DNA of 18,732 nt from SIG578 sp045655125 (GCA_045655125.1 JAZOOR010000001.1:1-18732), one strand, 5' to 3'; positions 7,767 to 14,014 are shown, counted from the stretch's first letter. The notes: a model not told the origin generated them from the letters alone. Numbers and translations are program-made.

Positions 7767-8865
7767 GTTTCGTTACCTCCCTTTCGCAAGCCTTATACAG
7801 CTCTTTAAATCTAAGCTTTGAGGGAATGTTTTTTTCTGCTGTAACGCACACTCCCTGCGCCGTTTTTTCTCTGACAAATGAGGATAGTGCTTTTAAATCA
7901 GAGTTTTCATCGTAAAGAACTAAAATATCAGCATCAAACTCGGGCGCATCTGCAAAAAGTCCCTCTAAAAGATCGAGATATACTGCAAAACCGATTGCAC
8001 CTGTCTTTTTGTTCATTTTCTGCATAAGCTTGTCATACTGACCGCCCGACAAAACTGAGCTAGGGATACCCTTCACAAAGCCTTTGAACACGATGCCGTT
8101 GTAATAGCTCATATCATTGATAACAGAAAAATCAATGTTTATTATATCACTGCACCCTGCTCCTTCTAAAAGGCTTATAAGACCCTTAAGCTCGCATACC
8201 GCCTCACTCTCGCCCACAAGCTCGCAAAGTTTGGGCAGCACACACTCTGGCTTTCCGTAAAGGGAGATTATTTCTTTTAATAGCACGATTTTTTCATTCG
8301 AAACACCCTCGGCGCAAAGCGCAGCCGATGCCTCGTGAATATTTTTCTCACCAATATAGCGCATTATATTTTTTTCCGCTTTCAGAGAAATTTTAAAGCT
8401 ACTGAGAAGCTCGGTAACAATTCCCATATGCGAAATATCAAGAACACACTCTGGTGATATTATATTAAGGCTCTCTGCCGCAAGCAAAACAACCTCGGAA
8501 AGATTATAGAGGTCAATATTTCCGATACACTCTATACCGACCTGCATTATTTCCTTATATGAATGTGCCGAGCTTGAAACACGATAAACATTCTCATTAT
8601 AATAAACCTTTTGAACTGCTCCTTCGTTACTGCTATTTTTTATAATAGACAAGGTAACGTCAGGCTTTAATGCCATAAGCTTTCCGTTTGTATCGGTAAA
8701 GGTTATAATGCTGTCGGAAATAAGGAAATCCTTATTTCTTACATACAAATCATATTCCTCAAATTTGCTCATTTTATATTGGGAGTAACCAAATCTGCGA
8801 TAGAGCGAGCGCATTTCAAATGCCGCCTGCTCCTGCCTTTTAAGCTCTAAATTATTTAAATTCAT
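7750..8865 (-). CDS. hisZ: ATP phosphoribosyltransferase regulatory subunit
   Basis: A 371-residue paralogue of histidyl-tRNA synthetase that has no aminoacylation role. In known systems it binds short HisG in a hetero-octamer, activates it and carries the histidine feedback site. The class II synthetase core is recognisable: RRFGYSQY near residue 23, the motif-2-like VQKVYYNENVYR, the segment SYYNGIVFKGF, and a motif-3-like GAIGFAVYLD. The HisRS anticodon-binding domain is not evident, and the length is shorter than HisRS (about 420). The start ATG lies one base after the regulator's stop, with GGAGG inside the last codons of that gene. Its presence agrees with the short HisG downstream. Confidence 0.93.
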   Translation of the reverse strand: MNLNNLELKRQEQAAFEMRSLYRRFGYSQYKMSKFEEYDLYVRNKDFLISDSIITFTDTNGKLMALKPDVTLSIIKNSSNEGAVQKVYYNENVYRVSSSAHSYKEIMQVGIECIGNIDLYNLSEVVLLAAESLNIISPECVLDISHMGIVTELLSSFKISLKAEKNIMRYIGEKNIHEASAALCAEGVSNEKIVLLKEIISLYGKPECVLPKLCELVGESEAVCELKGLISLLEGAGCSDIINIDFSVINDMSYYNGIVFKGFVKGIPSSVLSGGQYDKLMQKMNKKTGAIGFAVYLDLLEGLFADAPEFDADILVLYDENSDLKALSSFVREKTAQGVCVTAEKNIPSKLRFKELYKACEREVTKLENNA

Positions 8866-8866
8866 A

Positions 8867-9160
8867 TTATTCCTCCGACTCAGAAAGCTTAACTAGCGCC
8901 GCCTTATAGCCGCCGCTTCCATAGGACAGGCATTTGTTTACACGGCTGATGGTCGCAGTGCTGACGCCTGTCGCCTTTGTTATTTCCTGATAATTTTTAT
9001 TCTGACTTAAAAGCTTTGCAACCTCAAGCCTTTGAGCCATATCCATAATTTCTTTAATTGTACAAAGGTCCTCTAAAAGCCGGTAGCACTCTGCCTCATT
9101 TTCAAGACCTGCTATAACCTTGACCAGCTTATCTGTTAATTCGGTGTGCCACTTTTGCAT
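8867..9160 (-). CDS. TrpR/YerC-family transcriptional regulator, probable histidine repressor
   Basis: A 97-residue all-helical protein of the TrpR/YerC-YecD family. The helix-turn-helix spans about residues 56-78 (NYQEITKATGVSTATISRVNK), after a helical dimerisation region (residues 1-50). The start is ATG at 9160 with GGAGG eight nt upstream. A longer frame opening at GTG 9202 is rejected because it would begin inside the promoter. It is the first gene of the his operon, and a 22-bp palindrome covers the operon promoter. By analogy with TrpR, it probably binds that palindrome with histidine as co-repressor and shuts off the operon. Comparative genomics has described TrpR-family his regulators under the name HisR; I do not assign the symbol without a search. 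Confidence 0.85.
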   Translation of the reverse strand: MQKWHTELTDKLVKVIAGLENEAECYRLLEDLCTIKEIMDMAQRLEVAKLLSQNKNYQEITKATGVSTATISRVNKCLSYGSGGYKAALVKLSESEE

Positions 9161-9192
9161 CTTTTCAGCCTCCGTTTTGTGTTTGTTTTTAC

Positions 9193-9221
9193 ATTTTACC
9201 ACTTTAATGTGGTAAAGTCAA
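9193..9221 (-). promoter_or_regulatory. Promoter of the histidine operon
   Basis: On the minus strand: -35 TTGACT (9221-9216), exactly 17 nt, -10 TAAAAT (9198-9193). Each hexamer matches five of six consensus bases. The expected start is near 9186, giving a leader of about 26 nt before the regulator's ATG. That is too short for a T-box or attenuator, so control is likely at initiation. Confidence 0.8.
9195..9216. promoter_or_regulatory. Palindromic operator in the his promoter
   Basis: A 22-bp near-perfect palindrome has arms TTTACCAC (9195-9202) and GTGGTAAA (9209-9216) around a TTTAAT core, with one mismatched pair. It spans from the edge of the -35 box through the spacer into the -10 box, so a bound dimer would exclude RNA polymerase. 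The TrpR-like first gene of the operon is the obvious candidate ligand. Confidence 0.75.
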
Positions 9222-9261
9222 TAGTTGTATGCTACTTTTTATTGTGCAAATAAAGGGAGTA

Positions 9262-9290
9262 TTGAAATTTTGGATTTTATGCTATATAAT
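9262..9290 (+). promoter_or_regulatory. Promoter of the pyrophosphatase gene
   Basis: -35 TTGAAA (9262-9267), 17-nt spacer, -10 TATAAT (9285-9290). The expected start is near 9297, 37 nt before the ATG at 9334. This excludes the upstream in-frame ATG at 9229 as a start codon. Confidence 0.8.
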
Positions 9291-9333
9291 ACAGGTATAC
9301 AAGTTAGTACGATTTAAAGAACGGAGGAATACT

Positions 9334-9864
9334 ATGAATATCTGGCACGACATTGACCCCAAAAGAATTACTCCCGAAGATTTTGTTGCTGTTATCGAAA
9401 TTTCAAAGGGTAGTAAAAAGAAATATGAGCTTGACAAGGAAACAGGTCTTATTATGCTTGACCGAGTTTTGTACACCTCTACCCACTACCCCGCCAATTA
9501 CGGCTTTATTCCCCGCTCCTTTGGTGACGATGAGGACCCTTTAGATGTCCTTGTGCTCTGCTCACAGGCTCTCGAGCCGCTGACACTTGTCCGCTGCTAT
9601 CCCATCGGCTACATATCAATGCTTGACGACGGCAGAAACGACGAAAAGATAATTGCTATTCCCTTTGCAGACCCAACATATAACAAGTATAAGGACATTT
9701 CGGAGTTACCCGCCCATGTTTTTGACGAAATGAGACACTTCTTTAATGTCTACAAGGCGCTTGAAGATAAGGATGCCGTTGCAAAAGAGGTAAACCACAG
9801 AGAAGCCGCCATAAAGGTTATAGGCGAGGCTCTTGACAGATATGTAGAGCTTTTCTGCAGATAA
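9334..9864 (+). CDS. ppa: Inorganic pyrophosphatase, family I
   Basis: A 176-residue soluble family I pyrophosphatase that hydrolyses PPi to two phosphates. The metal-binding signature D66-E-D-P-L-D71-VLVL is present, preceded by YPANYGFIP and followed by DDGRNDEKIIAIP. The C-terminal half is helical, as in the family. The start is ATG 9334, with ACGGAGGAA nine to twelve nt upstream. The apparent 35-residue N-terminal extension to 9229 covers the promoter and is not coding. The gene is divergent from the his operon, with 173 nt between the start codons. PPi is produced by HisG and the HisE domain, so co-location is sensible, though the enzyme is also a general housekeeping function. Confidence 0.94.
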   Translation: MNIWHDIDPKRITPEDFVAVIEISKGSKKKYELDKETGLIMLDRVLYTSTHYPANYGFIPRSFGDDEDPLDVLVLCSQALEPLTLVRCYPIGYISMLDDGRNDEKIIAIPFADPTYNKYKDISELPAHVFDEMRHFFNVYKALEDKDAVAKEVNHREAAIKVIGEALDRYVELFCR

Positions 9865-9872
9865 GCACAATG

Positions 9873-9913
9873 AAAAATCCTGCCCAATAAAAAATTGGGC
9901 AGGATTTTTATTT
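9873..9913. terminator. Bidirectional terminator between ppa and the DUF1893 gene
   Basis: A perfect 16-bp stem has arms 9873-9888 and 9894-9909, an AAAAA loop and T tracts on both sides. The stop codon of the convergent minus-strand gene (9908-9910) lies in the right-hand tail. It therefore serves both converging units. Confidence 0.88.
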
Positions 9914-10327
9914 TAACTTTTCAAGAGTTTCGCGAATTTGTTTTAAGGCGGTTTGGGGACAGGTAATGTCACGCACGGCGGTTTCAATGGGGCAAAAGCC
10001 GTCTCCCGCTCGGTTTTTTATTGCGACAGCAAGCTCGCCATACTCAGCCTTTATGCCGTTTTCTGAAAGAACGGCGAGAGCACTTTCGCTGAGCACTCCT
10101 GCATAAACCTCACACACTCCCAAAAGCACATACAGAAAGGCGGCGCCTTTCCCAACCACCTTGTCGGCGACGGACGCTCCTTTTATGTTTTTTTCGCTGT
10201 CAAGTAGCTCTAAAAGCGGCTTGACACCTCGAAGGGTGCTTTTAAAAATCTCACCCTCGCGGCAGATAACGCAGGTAAGTGCTGTGTCCTCAGAAAGCAG
10301 TTTTTTAGCAGTTTCAAGCGCTACCAT
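9908..10327 (-). CDS. DUF1893 family protein
   Basis: A 139-residue soluble protein that I recognise as DUF1893. It has an N-terminal strand-helix region (TALTCVICREGEIFKSTLRGVKPLLELL), a glycine-rich core ADKVVGKGAAFLYVLLG, and a C-terminal CPIE-T-x7-CP segment with two cysteines. From memory, a structure of a family member has a cytidine-deaminase-like fold; the active-site zinc residues of true deaminases are not obvious here. The function is unknown. The ATG is two bases after the stop of the upstream aldo/keto reductase, with AGAGGAA as ribosome site, so the two genes are co-transcribed. This suggests a role linked to that oxidoreductase, which is inference only. Confidence 0.8.
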   Translation of the reverse strand: MVALETAKKLLSEDTALTCVICREGEIFKSTLRGVKPLLELLDSEKNIKGASVADKVVGKGAAFLYVLLGVCEVYAGVLSESALAVLSENGIKAEYGELAVAIKNRAGDGFCPIETAVRDITCPQTALKQIRETLEKLK

Positions 10328-10329
10328 TT

Positions 10330-11436
10330 CTATTTCCTCTCAAATGTTTCTGCAACCTTGCGGATATGCTCTATAACGGGCAGGTGCTGCGGGCAATGCC
10401 TCTCACAAGCGCCGCAGGCAATGCAGTCAGAAGGGCTTCCCTTTGCGCCCTTTATGTTGTTGAAGGTGGTCATAAGACCGGGCAGAAGCCCAAACTGATG
10501 CTGATTATTGTAAAGAGCAAAATATTCGGGGATTGCTATGTTCTTGGGGCAGTCATCAACGCAGTAGCGGCAGGCAGTGCAAGGAATAGCAATGCTTTTC
10601 ATTGTAATATCTGCGGCTTTGTGAATTGCCACCGTTTCACTATCTGAAAGCTTCTCAAAATCCTTCATATAGCTCATATTATCGTATAGCTGCTCCATAT
10701 TGCTCATTCCGCTCAGAACTATGATTACACCCTCTAAGGATGCGGCAAATTTAATTCCCCAAGAGGCAATGGAAGCCTTCTTGTCCATTTCTTTTAAAAC
10801 GGCGGCAGCATCCTCGGGGAGATTTGCGAGCGCGCCGCCTTTGAGCGGCTCCATAACAGCAATATCAACCCCGTGCTTTCGGCAGACCTCATAGCACTTT
10901 CTCGACTGAACACTCTCGTTTTCCCAGTCGATGTAATTTAATTGTATCTGAACAAGCTCGGTTTCAGGATGTTCGGTTAAAATTCTGTCGAGGGTTTCGG
11001 CATCATCGTGGAAAGAAAATCCAATGTGCTTTATCTTGCCCTCTTTCTTTTTTTGCGCGATAAACTCAAAGCCGCGGTCGCGCTTTATGTTTTCATATGT
11101 AATCTTGCCGATGGAATGAAGAAAATAGTAGTCAAAATATTCAACCTTGCAGCGCGAAAGCTGCTCATCAAAGATTTTGGGATACTCATCGGCGGTCTTT
11201 ATCTTAAAAACGGGCATTTTAGAGGTGACAACAAAGCTTTCGCGCGGGTAACGCGAGGCAACAAGCTCGCCAAAAGCCTTTTCGCTGTTGCCGCCGTGGT
11301 AAACATAGGCGGTGTCAAAATAATTAAAGCCCTCTTTCATATAGGCATCTATCATATCGCGCGATTTTTCCATATCAATCTGCGACCACTCCGAAAGTGT
11401 CGGCAGCCGCATTAGTCCAAATCCGAGTTTTTTCAT
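10330..11436 (-). CDS. Aldo/keto reductase with C-terminal 4Fe-4S domain
   Basis: A 368-residue oxidoreductase. Residues 1 to about 270 form the AKR barrel with the catalytic tetrad D41 (FDTAYVY), Y46, K73 (TSKMP) and H107 (FLHS). The C-terminal 80 residues carry two ferredoxin-type clusters: CTACRYCVDDCPK and CIACGACERHCPQ. This architecture is common in anaerobes and suggests electron transfer beyond simple NAD(P)H chemistry; the substrate is unknown. The start is ATG 11436 with AAGGGGGA about nine nt upstream. The longer frame to 11496 would begin inside the -35 box. It is the first gene of a two-gene unit with DUF1893. Confidence 0.9.
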   Translation of the reverse strand: MKKLGFGLMRLPTLSEWSQIDMEKSRDMIDAYMKEGFNYFDTAYVYHGGNSEKAFGELVASRYPRESFVVTSKMPVFKIKTADEYPKIFDEQLSRCKVEYFDYYFLHSIGKITYENIKRDRGFEFIAQKKKEGKIKHIGFSFHDDAETLDRILTEHPETELVQIQLNYIDWENESVQSRKCYEVCRKHGVDIAVMEPLKGGALANLPEDAAAVLKEMDKKASIASWGIKFAASLEGVIIVLSGMSNMEQLYDNMSYMKDFEKLSDSETVAIHKAADITMKSIAIPCTACRYCVDDCPKNIAIPEYFALYNNQHQFGLLPGLMTTFNNIKGAKGSPSDCIACGACERHCPQHLPVIEHIRKVAETFERK

Positions 11437-11467
11437 AAAGCCTATCCCCCTTTTTATCTGTAATATT

Positions 11468-11496
11468 ATTATATTATAGGAAAAATTTGCTGTCAA
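11468..11496 (-). promoter_or_regulatory. Consensus promoter of the aldo/keto reductase unit
   Basis: On the minus strand: -35 TTGACA (11496-11491), 17-nt spacer, -10 TATAAT (11473-11468), a perfect match to the vegetative consensus. The expected start near 11461 gives a leader of about 25 nt. High basal expression is expected. Confidence 0.85.
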
Positions 11497-11534
11497 TAAA
11501 AACAGCTCGACACAGCAGCTTAATTAAAATTAAA

Positions 11535-11568
11535 GAAAACAGGGCGCCCATACAGGCACCCCGTTTTC
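11535..11568 (-). terminator. Terminator of spoVT
   Basis: A 14-bp imperfect stem (11535-11548 with 11555-11568) starts immediately after the minus-strand stop at 11568-11570. It has two mismatched positions, and the lower stem ends in a short T run on the minus strand. It separates spoVT from the downstream aldo/keto reductase promoter. Confidence 0.65.
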
Positions 11569-12104
11569 TATTCTTCCATTTGTTTCCCAATGAATGCGCT
11601 GGCTATTGTGCAGAGCTTGCTGTCGCTTTCGCAGGCATTCGCCTGACCATTTGATAATAGCAGCACCGCTCCCGAAACATCTCCCGAGGAAACTATGGGT
11701 GATGCGGCAAACGCCGCCCTGTCCACGCCCTCAATGGGAAAAAACTCCACACTGTCTTTGGATGCGACATAGTTTTTGCGGCTTTCCATAAGGTCCTCAA
11801 GCTGCGGCGACACTCTGCGCTCCATAAGCTCTTTTTTCATTCCTCCCGAAACCGCGACCACATGGTCGCGGTCGCAAACGACGGTAGTAAGCCCCGTCGC
11901 CTTAGACAGCACATCGGCATACTGCGATGCAAATGACCCCATCTCACCCACCGGCGAGTATTTTTTCAAAATAACCTCGCCATTTTGGTCAGTAAAAATT
12001 TCCAGAGGGTCACCTTCACGGATTCTCATAGTGCGTCTAATCTCTTTCGGAATAACCACACGACCAAGGTCGTCTATTCTACGAACAATTCCTGTTGCTT
12101 TCAT
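11568..12104 (-). CDS. spoVT: Stage V sporulation protein T, AbrB-type regulator
   Basis: A 178-residue transcription factor, the same length as Bacillus SpoVT. Residues 1-50 are the swapped-hairpin AbrB/SpoVT DNA-binding domain (GIVRRIDDLGRVVIPKEIRRTMRIREGDPLEIF). Residues about 56-178 are the GAF-like ligand-binding domain (ADVLSKATGLTTVVCDRDHVVAVSGG ... GAVLLLSNG). In Bacilli and Clostridia it tunes forespore gene expression late in sporulation. The start is ATG 12104 with AAAGGAGA upstream; the upstream in-frame codons to 12173 lie before this site. A loose sigma-G-like pair (GTATAA near 12165, AATAGTA near 12140, minus strand) might drive it, but the match is imperfect. Its 5' end is duplicated at 13767-13814. 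Confidence 0.92.
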   Translation of the reverse strand: MKATGIVRRIDDLGRVVIPKEIRRTMRIREGDPLEIFTDQNGEVILKKYSPVGEMGSFASQYADVLSKATGLTTVVCDRDHVVAVSGGMKKELMERRVSPQLEDLMESRKNYVASKDSVEFFPIEGVDRAAFAASPIVSSGDVSGAVLLLSNGQANACESDSKLCTIASAFIGKQMEE

Positions 12105-12119
12105 ATATAAATTCTCCTT
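12073..12119. repeat. Direct repeat copy A: RBS and first codons of spoVT
   Basis: About 47 bp covering the spoVT ribosome site and codons 1-11. It matches 13767-13814 in the same orientation at all but a few positions (one indel and two to three substitutions). The two copies bracket the segment carrying the two unrecognised genes. Confidence 0.7.
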
Positions 12120-12176
12120 TAATTTCAAAATCGTGATACTATTATTTGTGATTAAAGGGAATTTATACTGCAAGAA

Positions 12177-12205
12177 TTTACTTTTAAAATTAAATATGTT
12201 ATAAT
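12177..12205 (+). promoter_or_regulatory. Promoter of the two-TM membrane protein gene
   Basis: -35 TTTACT (12177-12182), 17-nt spacer, -10 TATAAT (12200-12205). The expected start is near 12212, so the leader before the TTG at 12227 is very short and contains the AAAGGCGGTGA ribosome site. Confidence 0.65.
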
Positions 12206-12226
12206 AAATTAAAGGCGGTGATTTGA

Positions 12227-12946
12227 TTGAACGAAGAACTTAAATTGCATATTAAAAAACTTCAAAGGCGAGCAACGCTTTCTTTAATTGCAATTCTATT
12301 AACTATTATTTCAATCGTCTATGGAATCTTATTTTTGTTTGTTCCATCTTTTGTTGCCATCATCTTTTTTGCTATTGCCGTCATTAGCATTATATATTTG
12401 ATATATTGCAGTCGTTCCGCAAAAAAAGAGGCAAAAGAAACCGTTTATAAGCCTGTTGAGTTCAATGCGAACAAAAACCTTACTTTTGAAGAAATAATTA
12501 GCATTTTTGAGAAATTGACCGACAAAGATAATCGACTATCCACATCGGAAGAAGTGCGATTCTTTCGGTTAAATAAAATTTTTAAGTTGCGAACAATTTT
12601 ATACAAAACACTAGATTTTAACAAAAAGGAATTTGATAACGCAAAAGACCGCATTAACAAAAAGGCGAACAAAGAACTAAATATATCTCAATGGATTAAC
12701 GGAGCGGAAGCTCGCAATATGATGCGTTTTAATATCATTTACACCAATATGTTAAACGATGCATTATATCAATTTCTTTCCCAAAATGCCAACCACAACT
12801 TAACCAGAGTTGAGGGTATCATAAATATTGCTATTGTCGGCAATCAAATTATGATTCCACCACTTTATGGCGAATGTGATTTGGCAAAAATCAGCCGATA
12901 TAAAGGTGTTATCAAATTCATAAATCAAGTTTTATTAAACAACTAA
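12227..12946 (+). CDS. Unrecognised membrane protein with two TM segments (239 aa)
   Basis: I do not recognise this family. Residues 1-14 are charged. Two hydrophobic helices follow, at about 15-35 (LSLIAILLTIISIVYGILF) and 38-58 (SFVAIIFFAIAVISIIYLIY), forming a hairpin that would place both ends in the cytosol. After a basic stretch (SRSAKKEAKE), about 175 residues of soluble, largely helical, Lys/Asn-rich sequence end in a more hydrophobic segment (EGIINIAIVGNQIMIPPLYG). It starts with TTG at 12227 behind a good AAAGGCGGTGA site and its own promoter. Codon use is more AT-rich than in the his genes, suggesting later acquisition. It converges on the gene at 12986 through a shared terminator. 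It could be a membrane effector or a stress protein; nothing in the sequence decides this. Confidence 0.75.
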   Translation: MNEELKLHIKKLQRRATLSLIAILLTIISIVYGILFLFVPSFVAIIFFAIAVISIIYLIYCSRSAKKEAKETVYKPVEFNANKNLTFEEIISIFEKLTDKDNRLSTSEEVRFFRLNKIFKLRTILYKTLDFNKKEFDNAKDRINKKANKELNISQWINGAEARNMMRFNIIYTNMLNDALYQFLSQNANHNLTRVEGIINIAIVGNQIMIPPLYGECDLAKISRYKGVIKFINQVLLNN

Positions 12947-12955
12947 CAACCCAAA

Positions 12956-12984
12956 ACAGCGGAGTGAAAGTCACTCCGCTTTTG
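12956..12984. terminator. Bidirectional terminator between the two accessory genes
   Basis: A perfect 10-bp stem, AGCGGAGTGA (12958-12967) and TCACTCCGCT (12971-12980), has a 3-nt loop and T-rich sequence on each side. It ends the plus-strand gene at 12946 and the minus-strand gene at 12986. The GCGGAGTG core recurs in the longer terminator at 15208-15240. Confidence 0.85.
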
Positions 12985-12985
12985 T

Positions 12986-13549
12986 TTACACACATAATAC
13001 CAAGTAATCTGACCAATATTCTTCTTTCACGTGTTTTCTACCCATATCCTCAGCTAACAAATCCATCAGAATACGCAACAGAACAAAGTGAGCGGTGATG
13101 GCGTACACGGCATTCTCCAAATCGCCAACTTGGGCATTATCCAGTCTATTATGCTTTAATTTTTGATAGTCTTCCCACCAAGATAAACCTCCATATGCCT
13201 TTTTTGCATCTAATTTCTTAAATGGAAAACAAATAATGCCTCTATCATAACTAGAAGTTGAGTGTTCGGGAGCAAAAGCCCATTCTTTAATGTCCTTTTG
13301 TTTTAATAATATTTCCGCATATACTGACATATTATATTTTTTATCATCCAACATCACGCCGTTTTCCTTGCAGATAACCTTCAAAATCGAATCAATTTCA
13401 GAGCAAGAAAGCAAAATTATTTTCATAAACTCATCTGAATATGTATTGCTATTTTGTTTAGTTGGAGCTACATATTGAGACGTGTTTTTCATCATTTTTT
13501 CAATTGATAAGTAGTAACTCCAATACATTTCAAATGTGTTTCTTTCCAA
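12986..13549 (-). CDS. Unrecognised helical protein, possibly HEPN-like (187 aa)
   Basis: No confident family. The protein looks soluble and mostly helical, with an aromatic-rich N-terminus (MYWSYYLSIEK), a middle segment LLSCSEIDSILKVICKENG, and a C-terminal WWEDYQKLKHNRLDNA followed by a hydrophobic helix (AVYAITAHFVLLRILMDLL). The WW-x-Y-x2-LKHNR then long helix pattern reminds me of helical HEPN-like accessory proteins, but the canonical Arg-x4-6-His motif is not clear, so this is a guess. The start chosen is TTG 13549 with GAGGTGA five nt upstream. Alternatives are GTG 13558 and ATG 13528. The frame stays open to 13687, but those codons cover the promoter. AT-rich codon use resembles its convergent partner at 12227, not the his genes. 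Confidence 0.7.
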   Translation of the reverse strand: MERNTFEMYWSYYLSIEKMMKNTSQYVAPTKQNSNTYSDEFMKIILLSCSEIDSILKVICKENGVMLDDKKYNMSVYAEILLKQKDIKEWAFAPEHSTSSYDRGIICFPFKKLDAKKAYGGLSWWEDYQKLKHNRLDNAQVGDLENAVYAITAHFVLLRILMDLLAEDMGRKHVKEEYWSDYLVLCV

Positions 13550-13619
13550 TGGTTTCACCTCAAATAAGGATTTAAAACAAGTGGTTTTAAACCAGAAATC
13601 TAACTTTATTGTTTTATAT

Positions 13620-13648
13620 ATTATAACACATCTATATACATAAATCAA
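13620..13648 (-). promoter_or_regulatory. Promoter of the helical accessory gene
   Basis: On the minus strand: -35 TTGATT (13648-13643), 17-nt spacer, -10 TATAAT (13625-13620). The start near 13613 gives a leader of about 64 nt to TTG 13549. Because it lies inside the upstream part of the open frame, it argues against a start at 13687. Confidence 0.72.
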
Positions 13649-13735
13649 ATTCATAAAACCTCCCCAAAAGCCCGTTTTTGACACCAATGCGTCGGGTGGG
13701 GCAAACTAGCAAAAACCTCGGTGTTTATGCGGGTT

Positions 13736-13814
13736 TCAGACGGTTTGCCCTATTATAACGCATTCCTCTATTCTACGAACTATACCTGTTGCTTTCATAT
13801 ATACATTTCTCCTT
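13736..13814 (-). pseudogene. Truncated spoVT/abrB 5' end
   Basis: ATG 13798 opens a 20-codon frame whose first ten residues (MKATGIVRRI) equal the SpoVT N-terminus. It then diverges and stops at 13736. The ribosome site GGAGAA and the TATATATG spacing are also shared with spoVT, so the match is at DNA level (13767-13814 against 12073-12119). The rest of the gene is missing. It is either the displaced original 5' end of spoVT after an insertion, or the remains of an AbrB-type paralogue. Confidence 0.7.
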
Positions 13815-13832
13815 ATCACAAATATTTTGTAG

Positions 13833-13852
13833 GGCGGGGGCTTGCTCCCGCC
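13833..13852. repeat. REP-like GC-rich stem-loop
   Basis: Read on the minus strand: GGCGGG stem, loop AGCAAGCC, CCCGCC stem, perfect over 6 bp. The hairpin at 154-173 has the same 8-nt loop with a different but also perfect stem (GGAAGG/CCTTCC). The right-hand copy has no downstream T run, so it looks like an intergenic palindromic repeat rather than a terminator. Confidence 0.55.
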
Positions 13853-13981
13853 GTTTTGTTTGTGCGAGAACTTAACGGCAGCACCAAGGCATCGCCCTGA
13901 ATAAATTTTCAAATCGGGATACCTTTTTTGCCATAAAACATTTTGCACAGAAATATCCATGCATTAAAATTTATAAGATGA
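13853..13981. other. Intergenic stretch, no gene seen
   Basis: The minus-strand frame that continues from the spoVT fragment stays open to 13960 but has no recognisable protein similarity or ribosome site. I see no RNA gene here. The stretch ends at the dehydrogenase promoter. Confidence 0.45.
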
Positions 13982-14010
13982 TTGACAAGGCTTTTTAAAT
14001 TTGGTATAAT
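13982..14010 (+). promoter_or_regulatory. Perfect consensus promoter of the dehydrogenase gene
   Basis: -35 TTGACA (13982-13987), 17-nt spacer, -10 TATAAT (14005-14010), with a TGG extension before the -10. The expected start is near 14017, inside the inverted repeat at 14015-14029. Confidence 0.88.
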
Positions 14011-14014
14011 TCAA

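Noticed and set aside
9160..9186. T-box or his attenuator in the leader of the his operon
   Set aside because: The leader is only about 26 nt, with no specifier loop, His-codon leader peptide or terminator/antiterminator pair.
9161..9202. 14-residue N-terminal extension of the TrpR-like protein from GTG 9202
   Set aside because: It begins in the promoter/operator, whereas ATG 9160 has GGAGG at proper spacing.
9229..9333. 35-residue N-terminal extension of the pyrophosphatase
   Set aside because: It covers the -35 and -10 boxes; ATG 9334 has a proper ribosome site and matches the usual family start.
11008..11415. 135-codon plus-strand frame opposite the aldo/keto reductase
   Set aside because: Antisense shadow of a gene with intact catalytic residues; no start signals.
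13550..13687. N-terminal extension of the accessory helical protein
   Set aside because: It contains a TTGATT-17-TATAAT promoter, and a good ribosome site points to TTG 13549.
13799..13960. The upstream part of a 74-codon minus-strand frame running into the spoVT fragment
   Set aside because: The frame passes through a GC-rich stem-loop and has no homology; only the spoVT-like segment at its end is meaningful.
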